A stretch of DNA of 64,000 bases from contig NC_020167.2 of the NCBI RefSeq assembly GCF_000224145.3, positions 177,644 to 241,643 of the forward strand, written 5' to 3'. The notes under the pieces are model-generated. The model was given only the letters and a program-made list of their open reading frames with translations. It ran no database searches and was not told the DNA's origin. This stretch comes from Ciona intestinalis (taxonomy: Eukaryota; Chordata; Ascidiacea; Phlebobranchia; Cionidae). Position 1 is the first letter of the stretch. Each line of letters opens with the position of its first letter. This document shows positions 28,201 to 36,356 of this stretch, piece by piece. The position numbers were made by a program, and so were the translations under genes.

Positions 28201-29241
28201 TAATGAACCTAATCGCCATTATGAAGCAAATAATCAATGTGTGAATCGCCACTATGACATAACAAAGCATTATGCGTGGTTGATGAAAACATTACATAAA
28301 CATTGATTACTTCAAGGATGGATTAACAATTTTAAGCAAGTGGTGGGTCAATACTGATATAAGCGATACCTATGGCTCTTTATTGAATTATGAAGTCACG
28401 GTTTGCATCTTCAACATTCAAAAAAATGTATATATATATAATATATTGATACGGAGATCTCATGAACGTACCATGCGAGTAAAAATTATTTTTTGCACCA
28501 ATAGTTTTAAAAATAGCAACTAATCATAAACAAATGGATCGTAACTTCAAATACACAACCTGTGTGTGCAAGGTTGAAAAAAATGGAATTTAGCCAAGAT
28601 TGCAGAACAGGTTTGCCTATTGCTTCAGAATTATGATTGTTACGCCTAGATGAACAAATGTCTCTACAACATGGAACCAATTCACACATAGATTATTTGT
28701 GTCATAAGAATGTTTGTGACGCAGAATGTTTTTTGCGCATTTTCAAAGTTAATTTTTGACACAAACACCCGAGTTTTTTTTTAAAAAAATATACAGCGGG
28801 TATCAGGGAGGCGTAAGGAACATTTTGAGACCAAAATTTTCACTGGTCACCAGCGGCAGTATTACCGAAAAATACTATCTATCATTTTAAAATATGTACA
28901 TTATCATGACATTATATATGATGGATTAAACACGTGATGGGTATACGATTCAATGATTGTTTATGCTCAAATATCCTTACCTGATGTAAAGCAGTAAGTC
29001 CATCTACATTTGCAAAGTTGATATCCGCGCCTTTATCTAACAAAGCTTGAACTTCATCCAGGTCTCCACTTGAGCAAGCAGCAAGAAATACTGCTCCATC
29101 GTGGAACTTAACTTTCGGCTTGTAATTGTTTAAAATGCTACTTTCCGAGTCTGTAGCTGAATTTTCCCAGCGTTTTAGCTGCTCTTGTCGCTTTTCTTTG
29201 GCAGTCAAAGGTCTGTCGCTATTGTCCATGTTATAAGCCAT
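7242..29241 (-). CDS. PPP1R12A: Myosin phosphatase targeting subunit (MYPT1/PPP1R12A-like)
   Basis: Targets PP1 to myosin light chain. Exons in phase: 29241-28981, 27070-26940, 23313-23195, 22583-22412, 22291-22147, 22010-21942, 21816-21752, 21198-20739, 20244-20157, 19986-19841, 19645-19548, 19481-19392, 19289-19197, 18884-18579, 18001-17957, 17779-17652, 17184-17048, 16739-16538, 16257-16103, (14579-13767), 12905-12846, 9920-9759, 9166-8981, 7328-7242. Length is 1405 aa, or 1134 without the bracketed exon (human about 1030). Seen: PP1-docking KVKF at 43-46; [11 protein letters not shown] and ankyrin repeats to about 325; RRSTQGVTL (Thr800) and RRSTG (Thr956), matching the two inhibitory Rho-kinase sites of human MYPT1 (Thr696, Thr853); a coiled coil; and the family's C-terminus [14 protein letters not shown] good acceptor ends 17 bases before the start codon, fitting a spliced or spliced-leader mRNA. 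Boundaries in the Ser-rich middle are less sure than at the two ends. Confidence 0.92.
7941..8681 (-). CDS. PPP1R12A: Alternative terminal exon of the MYPT gene (second zipper-like C-terminus)
   Basis: An acceptor after CACCAG opens a 741-base frame, phase 0, with its own stop (246 aa). Its first residues, [20 protein letters not shown], mirror the canonical last exon ([20 protein letters not shown], 7328-7242) position by position, then run into a Ser/Tyr/Lys-rich tail. The preceding exon (9166-8981) ends in phase 0, so it can join either exon; using this one ends the protein here, while skipping it reaches the canonical SKLSK end. Transcript evidence is needed to prove use. It is very unlikely to be a shadow, because the plus-strand frames overlapping it are short. 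Confidence 0.72.
   Translation of the reverse strand, partial: NSPSLDSLRAKNVELQQENQALTRLVNKLGSNEVGPPTLSLVDSFASGSSDVGTENKPNDEVIASASTKKSYVDEVPPRRSSYTKYGSDTFSTASSSRDQSPASRSSSSYKSGSYGDGSRRALGMTKSSSAVDNTSWTRPSYRSSSLKDKHSSTYSKFSTPPSYTTSTSRSHYNSLPPSSPVLNRSKLTSSKSSAYPSSKTDSYSSYKPRTYDQLSKNRSSNFPTSANSKRVGNLMETYRSTSIKP
10115..10201 (-). CDS. PPP1R12A: Possible internal first coding exon of a short MYPT isoform
   Basis: An ATG at 10201 opens 29 codons ([15 protein letters not shown], then a Ser/Pro stretch) ending at a consensus donor (gtaagt) in phase 0, which fits the next exon (9920-9759). The only nearby acceptors (before AGCCAC) would start it in phase 2, which does not fit the upstream phase-0 exon, so a first exon is favoured over an internal one. 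The product would keep the coiled coil but lack the PP1-docking motif and ankyrin repeats, like the small heart and smooth-muscle subunits made from vertebrate PPP1R12B. This is inferred from phase and an ATG only. Confidence 0.45.
10202..12845 (-). other. Large MYPT intron, no exon seen
   Basis: Unique-looking sequence of ordinary AT content between exons 12905-12846 and 9920-9759. If the short isoform is real, its promoter would lie just above 10201. The frames at 10620-10964 and 11012-11257 (plus) have no domain or splice context and are not called. Confidence 0.5.
13767..14579 (-). CDS. PPP1R12A: Large cassette exon of the MYPT gene
   Basis: An uninterrupted 813-base frame (271 codons), phase 0 at both ends, with an acceptor (gtgttttgcag) and a donor (CAACAG/gttag). 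It encodes a hydrophilic, Cys/His/Ser-rich stretch ([23 protein letters not shown]) that I do not recognise and that the vertebrate proteins lack. Because both neighbours are also phase 0, it can be skipped without a frame change. It sits between the second Rho-kinase site and the coiled coil. It could instead be an exon of a nested gene, but nothing upstream supports that. Confidence 0.6.
15206..16257 (-). CDS. PPP1R12A: Long form of the exon carrying the second Rho-kinase site
   Basis: From the acceptor at 16257 the frame stays open for 1052 bases. The first 155 bases encode the [10 protein letters not shown] site and end at a perfect donor (GAT/gtaagt, 16102-16101). Beyond it, about 270 acidic, Ser-rich residues continue in frame ([27 protein letters not shown]), ending at a stop at 15206 or at an unseen donor near 15280. 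The extended part looks coding, so retention of this segment is likely in some mRNAs, giving a truncated MYPT without the coiled coil or with an acidic insert. Confidence 0.55.
16984..17020. repeat. AATTAT microsatellite in a MYPT intron
   Basis: About six copies of a 6-base AT-only unit directly below the exon at 17184-17048. Confidence 0.8.
20370..20600 (-). repeat. Diverged tRNA-derived SINE in a MYPT intron
   Basis: Shares the blocks gcttacgagttaccat, accactgggtt and cgattgcc, and a decayed B-box-like stretch (reverse strand GGGTTGAAGGCTTG) with better copies at 40185 and 56490. The A box is no longer clear. Confidence 0.5.
25676..25742. repeat. TA microsatellite
   Basis: Interrupted run of ta/tat units, followed by tgtatatatataat. 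Confidence 0.8.
25977..26257. mobile_element. Degenerate hAT-like MITE
   Basis: Left end CACCGGTTACCAAACTTTTT and right end, reversed, CAGCGGTTTCCAAACTGGGG, resemble hAT terminal repeats. Flanking octamers (atttaaat and agttagac) match at only five of eight positions, so the insertion is old or the ends are misplaced. Confidence 0.4.
27780..28300. repeat. Diverged relatives of the hAT MITE interior
   Basis: Segments such as gttaaacaatcgct and gaaaaacatggtaaa, with several nearby blocks, match the interior of the intact 428-bp element at 61204-61631. Terminal repeats were not found. It lies in MYPT intron 1 (27071-28980). Confidence 0.4.
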
Positions 29242-29956
29242 GGACTACTGCAAGCCTACAACAGACACAACAAACCTGCAGCAAAATCTTTCGACGTCAT
29301 CAAATATTGCCCACACCCTAGAAGAAATACCTCTCGTCTCAATGCCGCCCTCTTATGTTTGTTTTAACTAACCGGTGAGTTCACAAACAAGACGGCAAAC
29401 CATTTAAATGCGTTAACTTTTAAAAAGAACCTAATCACGATTATAGTACAATTGATTGTATTTTCAACTCAATTGCAATATAATATAATTAACGCCAAAA
29501 TTGATTGACTATTTTGTAAAGTTATTATAGCAGATAATAATTATTGAACTTCCAGGTGGTGCACACTGTAGGCCTAAAGGCCATGTCACGTACTACCTGA
29601 GTTTTTGGATACTTTTTACACCCTTTCAAACAAATGCTGCTTATATTTAAACACACAAGGTGCTTTTTAAAGATTTATGCATCTAACATTGTGAGAGAGT
29701 ATTTTTTGTTTTTTTGTTTTTTTTGTGTAGCAGCGTTAATAAGGCTTCGCTCCCTTGGCCTATGCGGTCATCGCAGCTTTATTATTACATGATTTTGGCT
29801 TTTCCGTACATTTTAATTTTTAGTTATTACCAATTTTCTGTTATTACAAGTTGATATGACACAAAACTAAGAACGTGACAGGAAAAAATCGTGATGTCTA
29901 ACCAATAGCCTATATAGTAGACTTGTAGTGCGAGGGAAGATAGGACGTATTAGTAT

Positions 29957-30750
29957 AGCACAATGAGGGAAGATGGAACACTGAAGCACATATTGCCAAA
30001 TATTTCCAAATTCAAAATAGATGACGGTTTTTGGGTAATACCACGAATTAGTACTATCATTCCTTTATTAATTGACACCAATTTAATAAAATATAATAAA
30101 ACACACAATGAGTTATTTAGCGATTCGCACAACAGGTGAAATTTTACAAATTTAAAAACACACAGGATAAGATGGGACAGATTAAAATCATTGTTAATTT
30201 TGATTACTAAGTGAGTTTATAAATAGAATTATACGGAAATAACACGAAATAATACTGTACGCTTTGAAAATTAAGTCTAAACATTCTTTTCCACTAAATT
30301 GAAACTTATTTACATATTTAACCTACCGAATTTAACCGGCTGTGTTATAGTTTCTTTGCCATGGAAACTTTATACATATAACTTTAAACCGATATTTTTT
30401 TGTTATTTTTATTTCAAATTAAAATCATATTTACCCTTGCCTAGTTTTTGTGTGCATACATCTTGGATTCTTTTAAAAAAACTAAAACTAGCTTTACAAG
30501 ACAAAATTAAACTGTACGAAATATTCAAAGTTGTTTTATGAAGCTATGAAACTAGTCCAATCGTTCACACTTGCAAACTAGATAATTTCATTGGCTTTCG
30601 TGTTATTTTTGCGAAATTCAAAATTAGCACCGTGCTATTTTGCATTTTTTTTACTTGTTTAAAATGTACGGTTTCTAATTTACATATTTTTTTAATATTT
30701 AAAAACAGTAATCAGCTTTGACGGGCGTTTTATAAAGTCGTCATAATATA
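29957..30750. mobile_element. Long TA-type element, truncated copy, forward
   Basis: Begins with the ACAATGAGGGAAGATGG end and runs in the same direction as 42846-44179. It lacks the internal block carrying the third core motif, and stops at ..cgtcataatata, directly against the inverted copy at 30751. Confidence 0.6.
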
Positions 30751-31966
30751 TAGTAGGGTGGGGGAAGATGGGAGACTTTGTCAGACGAGACTTTTTTTAA
30801 TTTTCTTTTTACGGACTCACATTTAATGATAATCAGGAAAATAAGGTTACAGAATTATTGGACAGTGTTATCACGAATTTATAAAACGCCCGTCAAAGCG
30901 GATTACTGTTTTTAAATATTAAAAAAATATGTAAAATAGAAACGGTATACTTTGAACCGGTAAAAAAGTGCGAAATAGTAAGGTGCTATTTTTTAATGCT
31001 CGCTAAATCATAGTAAAGCCGATGAACTTTTTAGTTTGCGTGTGCGAACGATTAAACTAGTTTCATAGCTTCATAAAACAACCTTGAATTTTTCGTACAA
31101 TTTTATTTTGTCTCATAAAACTAGTTTCAGTTTTGTAAAAAAAACACTGAGATATAAGCATGAAAAAAATAGGCAGGGGTCAATATGACTTTAATTTGAG
31201 ATAAAAACAACAAAAAAATATCGGTTTAACGTTATATATATGAAGTTTACATGGCAAAGAAACTAGCACAGCCTGTTAAACTCGGTAGGTTATAACTCAA
31301 GTTGCAGAATACTGCTTATGTAAATAGATTTCAATTTAGAGTCCCATCTTCCCCCACATTGTAGTTTTGTATGTTTTCATTGCCAAACTTTGAAAGATTT
31401 GCTTTTAATTTAGTAATTTATACCTCAAGGGCTATTTAACTATAAGATACTGATATAATAAAAAGATAATATTTTTAAAATATATTCGAAATTTGGTCAT
31501 TTGCACTTGGTGAAATTTATAAGAAGTAGCTTGTGCCAAAAACAGTATAGTTATACCCAATTTGTAGCAAAAATAAAACTTCATCATTAGTTATTATCAA
31601 TTTTCTGTTATTACATGTTCATATACATTTGTAGGATACAATATTTATCCATTGATGTTCGAACATTACCCATTGTCGTTCAAACAATACCAGTTGTTAT
31701 GCAATAATATAATGTATAGGTAACATGTTAAAAACAATAGCAGTAGGTTTAGACCTAATTTTCAAAGCGTACAGTATTATTTCGGGTTATTTACGTCTAT
31801 TCTTATTTATAAATACACTTAATAATCAAAATTAACAATGATTTTAAATTGTCCCATCTTATCCTATGTGTTTTCAAATTTGTAAAATTCAACTCCGTCA
31901 TCTATTTTGATTTTGGAAATGTTTGGCAGTATGTGCTTAAGTGTCCCATCTTCCCCCATTGTACTA
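30751..31966. mobile_element. Long TA-type element, inverted copy
   Basis: Left end TAGTAGGGTGGGGGAAGATG preceded by TA (30749-30750); right end ..CCCCCATTGTACTA at 31966. It forms a head-to-head pair with 29957-30750, with arms that can pair over several hundred bases. Confidence 0.7.
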
Positions 31967-31984
31967 TGTTATATGTATAGCTCA

Positions 31985-32365
31985 GTGACTATATTTTAAT
32001 AAACCCTGAGGTATAAATTATTGAACTAAAAGCAAACCTTTCAAAGTTTGGCAATGAAAACATACAAAACTACAATGTGGGGGAAGATGGGACTCCAAAT
32101 TAAAATATATTTGCATTAACATTTTTCGGCAGCCTTTAGTTAAACCTACCGAAGTTAATCGGCTGTGCTAGTTTTTTCCTTGCTATGTAACTTTAAAACG
32201 ATATTTTGTTTTTATGCCAAGTTAAAGCCATATTGACACCTGCTTATTTCCTCATGTTTATAACTCTTTCTTTTTCACAAAACTAAAACTAGTTGTATTA
32301 GACAAAATCAATTTGTACGAAATATTTAAGTCTTTATGAAGCTATAAAGCTATGTAACTTTATAA
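31985..32365. repeat. Element fragment cut by an assembly gap
   Basis: Starts aataaaccctgaggtataaa and carries the core gtgggggaagatgggactcc. It is nearly identical to 34252-34620, showing that element plus fragment were duplicated together. Confidence 0.6.
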
Positions 32366-32415
32366 NNNNNNNNNNNNNNNNNNNNNNNNNNNNNNNNNNN
32401 NNNNNNNNNNNNNNN
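32366..32415. other. Assembly gap (50 N)
   Basis: Run of N inside the repeat nest; the repeats probably broke the assembly here. Confidence 0.99.
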
Positions 32416-32993
32416 TGGGAAGACGGAACACTTTGTCGGACGAGATATTTTAATTTGCTTTATACGGACACCTATTTAATGATAATTAAGAAAATAATGT
32501 TACAGAATTATTCGACAGTATTATTACAACTTTATGAAACGGGCTTTACTGTTTTTAAATACTACCAAAAATGTAAAATAGAAATAGTATATTTTGAACA
32601 AGTAAAAAGTGCGAAATATAAGGTGCCAACTTTGAATGCTTGCTAAATCATAAAAAAGCCGATGAAATGCTGTAGTTTGCGAGTGTGGACGATTATAAAC
32701 TAGTTTCATAGCTTCGTAATATTCCGTAGAGTTGAATTTTGTCTCATAAAACTAGTTTTAATTTTCTGAAAAAAACTGAGATGTAAACATGACAGAAATT
32801 AGGCAGCAGTCAAAATGACTTTAATTTAAGATAAAAACAACAAAAAATATCGTTTTAAAGTTATACATATATAAAGTTCACATGACAAAGAAACTACCAC
32901 AGACGGTTAAATTTGGTGGGTTAACTACAAGTTGCGGAATACTGCTAATGTAAATATATTTCAATTTGGTGTCCCATCTTCCCCCTCAATATA
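32416..32993. mobile_element. Long TA-type element, partial inverted copy
   Basis: Begins inside the end motif after the gap (tgggaagacggaacactttg) and ends with gtgtcccatcttccccct. Its interior matches the first half of 33110-34245. Confidence 0.55.
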
Positions 32994-33109
32994 GTTTTTT
33001 TTTGTGGCCACTAGTGGGTTGACCAAATTATCAGCTATACATAAAAAAAATTCTCAGAAATAATCACCTACAGGTTTCAATAGTAACTTGTAAAAAAAAC
33101 ATAAACATA

Positions 33110-34245
33110 TAGTAGGGTGGGGCAAGATGGGACACTTTGTCAGACGAGACTTTTTTTTAAATTTCTTTTTATGGACCCCCATTTAATGGTAATCAGGAAA
33201 ATAAGGTTACAGAATTATTCGACAGTATTATCACGACTTTATAAACCGCCCGTCAAAGCTGATTATTGTTTTTAAGTATTAAAAAAATATGTAAAATAGA
33301 AACAGTATACTTTGAACAGGTAAAAAATGCGAAATAGTAAGGTGCTATTTTTTAATGCTCGCTAAATCATAGTAAAGCCGATTAATTTTTTAGTTTGCGT
33401 CTGCGAACGATTAAACTAGTTTCATAAAACAACCTTGAATATTTCGTACAGTTTGATTTTGTCTCATAAAACTAGTTTTAGTTTTGTAAAAAAACACTGA
33501 GATATAAGCATGAAGAAAATAGGCAGGGGTCAATATGACTTTAATTTGAGATAAAAAAGCAACAACAAAAACATCGGTTTAACGTTATATATATATGGGG
33601 TGTACATGGCAAAGAAACTAGCACAGCCTGTTAAATTCGGTAGGTTAACTACAAGTTGCTAATGTAAAAATATTTCAATTTAGAGTCCCATCTTCCCCCA
33701 CATTGTAGTTTTGTATGGTTTCACTGCCAAACTTAGAAAAGTTTGCTTTTAATTTAGTAATTTATACCTTAGGGGTTATTTAACTATAAGATACTGATAT
33801 AATAAAAAGATAATATTTTGAAAATATATTCGAAATTTGGTCAGTTGCACTAGTTATAATCAATTTTCTGTTATTACAAGTTCATATGCAGTTGTAGGAT
33901 ACAATATTTATACATTGATGTTCGAACATTACCCATTGTCGTTCAAATAATACCAATTGTTATGCAATAATATAATGTATAGGTAACATGTTAAAAAACT
34001 ATAGCAGTAGGGCAAGAAAAAGAATGTTTAGACCTTATTTTCAAAGCGTACAGTATTATTTCGTGTTATTTACGTCTATTCCTATTTATAAATACACTTA
34101 ATAATCAAAATTAACAATGATTTTAAACTGTCCCATCTTATCCTGTGTGTTTTCAAATTTGTAAAATTTCACTCCGTCATCTATTTTGATTTTGGAAATA
34201 TTTGGCAGTATGTGCTTAAGTGTCCCATCTTCCCCCATTGTACTA
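33110..34245. mobile_element. Long TA-type element, intact 1136-bp inverted copy
   Basis: Ends TAGTAGGGTGGGGCAAGATG and (reverse) TAGTACAATGGGGGAAGATG, with TA on both sides (33108-33109, 34246-34247). This is one of the two best-bounded members in the window. No reading frame suggests a transposase. Confidence 0.75.
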
Positions 34246-34746
34246 TAGTTTAATAAACCCTGAGGTATAAATTATTGAACTAAAAGCAAACCTTTCAAAG
34301 TTTGGCAATGAAAACATACAAAACTACAATGTGGGGGAAGATGGGACTCCAAATTAAAATATATTTGCATTAACATTTTTCTGCAGCTTTTAGTTAAACC
34401 TACCGAAGTTAATCGGCTGTGCTAGTTTTTTCCTTGCTATGTAACTTTAAAACGATATTTTGTTTTTATACCAAATTAAAGCCATATTGACACCTGCTTA
34501 TTTCCTCATGTTTATAACTCTTCTTTTTCACAAAACTAAAACTAGTTTTATTAGACAAAATCAATTTGTACGAAATATTTAAGTTTTTTATGAAGCTATA
34601 AAGCTATGTAAACTTCATAAAGTCGGGATAATACCGTCGAATAATTTGATTGGATTAGTTTTCTGATTAACAGGAAATTGGGGTTAGTAAAAACAAAATT
34701 TAAAAAAGTCTTGTCTAGCAAAGTGTCCCATCTTCCCCTACCCTAC
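34246..34746. repeat. Element fragment, forward, ending in the shared terminal motif
   Basis: Carries the third core motif and the right-hand end (..gtcccatcttcccctaccct), in the orientation opposite to the element at 33110-34245 next to it. Confidence 0.55.
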
Positions 34747-35756
34747 CATACTGAACTGTTTACTGGATTGGTGGCACATGTTAGTTCTTCCTAACTCGAG
34801 CACGCAAAAACACAAGATAATATTATTCGTCATTTCAAAATTGTTGGTTAAAACGGGTAGCTTAACAAATAAGATAGCTAATCACGGTATGATATAAGAG
34901 TGCTTATGTACTAACAACATGACATCCAGCAAGCAATTGCTTATATTAATGGCTGAAGGGGTAAAACGGTTTGGTTAGACTGATTTCACATTACATATTC
35001 GCATCGTTTTAATAAAGAACAAGTCAACAAAGAACGTATTATAGGCTGCCTCGTGTCTAAATACTTGCGACATATATAAAACATAGATATCAGCAACTTC
35101 AGTTATTGAAAGGGTGTAACAGCGGGAGCCCCACATGGAACATTTCTGATTACATTTGATACATGATGAAAATCAGCAAACAATTATAAACCAAAGCGAT
35201 AAAGCACGAAATGCACTGGCGCTAGTGGCCACAAAGTTAGAAAAACGACAAAGGCCTACTAATCGTCACACGCTGATACAACCCGTATGTTAGATTGATG
35301 ATCATAAGTCATAATGCAGGTGATTATGACGCATACCGATTTGCGTCATTTTCTAACTGTCGCAGAACGTGCAGTTTAAACATTGAGATTTCTCAGCATG
35401 CAAACATAAAGGAACGTTTTAACCGATACAGGTGGCTGTTGCACGAAAGGTCGGGTTTCGTTGAAAACATATTGATTAAAAATTCAATGAAAATGTGAAC
35501 CTTGCATTGCTTACACACAAGGAATACGAGCGCAATAAAACTTCCGCATTCGATCAACTATGTGTGAAGTTAGCTTGAGGAAAATATAATTTACGAAATA
35601 AAATTTTGTCAGGTAAATTATGAGACACTTGGTTCATGGAAAAACGTTTCGGGTGGAAAATGCTGCGGACTTTGGAATGTTTAGAAGGTTAGCGTGGGAT
35701 ATCAACTGAGACTCGCTTCTGTTGATTGTTAACGTGTGTACCGGTGGGAGACGCGC

Positions 35757-36119
35757 TCAGTGACGTAACAAAGAGCACGCCGACAGAGGTAGTCCGCGGG
35801 GATCGATCTCAGTAATGACCGATTTTTTGACGTAGTTTGGATGGAATTGAAATGTGGCCATCGTGCCTGTGGCTAAAATCGGTTTACCTTTGATTTGCTC
35901 ACCCGGAAACAACGTGGGATGCACGTAAGTGACATCACAATAGTTGCTACTCGTGGTAAGCCAGTGCACGTTTACATGTTTGTTAATACGGAAGGAAAAG
36001 GTCTGTGCGTACACAGCATTATTGTTTGCCAGACTAAAATAATAACTTAAGAAGACGCGTGTCTCTAAAATGGAATAGTGGAATAAAATACAGCGAGTTA
36101 TAGAAGTGGACTGCGTCAC
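35757..36119 (-). CDS. Possible small ORF or exon, unknown
   Basis: A 120-codon frame, noticeably richer in G+C than its surroundings. From about codon 40 it reads like a folded domain (TFSFRINKHVNVHW, TYVHPTLFPGEQIKGKPIL). It could be a single-exon small secreted protein (a hydrophobic stretch precedes AQ/TFSF) or a last exon starting at 36002, after a cag. Its phase does not fit the R-Ras exons. I do not recognise the family, and chance is a fair alternative. Confidence 0.28.
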   Translation of the reverse strand: MTQSTSITRCILFHYSILETRVFLSYYFSLANNNAVYAQTFSFRINKHVNVHWLTTSSNYCDVTYVHPTLFPGEQIKGKPILATGTMATFQFHPNYVKKSVITEIDPRGLPLSACSLLRH

Positions 36120-36356
36120 TTATAATAATAAGAATAATAATCGATTGATTAATGGCCGATTTCGAATGATTCACTTGATTTCGAGGTGAAATAGGAGTCT
36201 TAAAAATTCAATTGATTATGGAGCTATCTGCGATAAAAATATGTCAGCACTTGCTCCTTATTGGTTTCGAGAATGTCTTAGCACAGTGCTACACTATAGC
36301 GTTTATCCTCTGTGTGGACCATAATCTGGTCATGACAAACCACATTATGACAAATG

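Larger units (their letters stand above)
29242..36356. other. Intergenic repeat nest between MYPT and R-Ras
   Basis: Contains the MYPT 5' flank (29242 to about 29900, with a CRE-like tgacgtcg near 29297), then at least six whole or partial copies of the long TA-type element (29957-34746) and an assembly gap. From 34747 to 35756 nothing was recognised. Confidence 0.65.
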
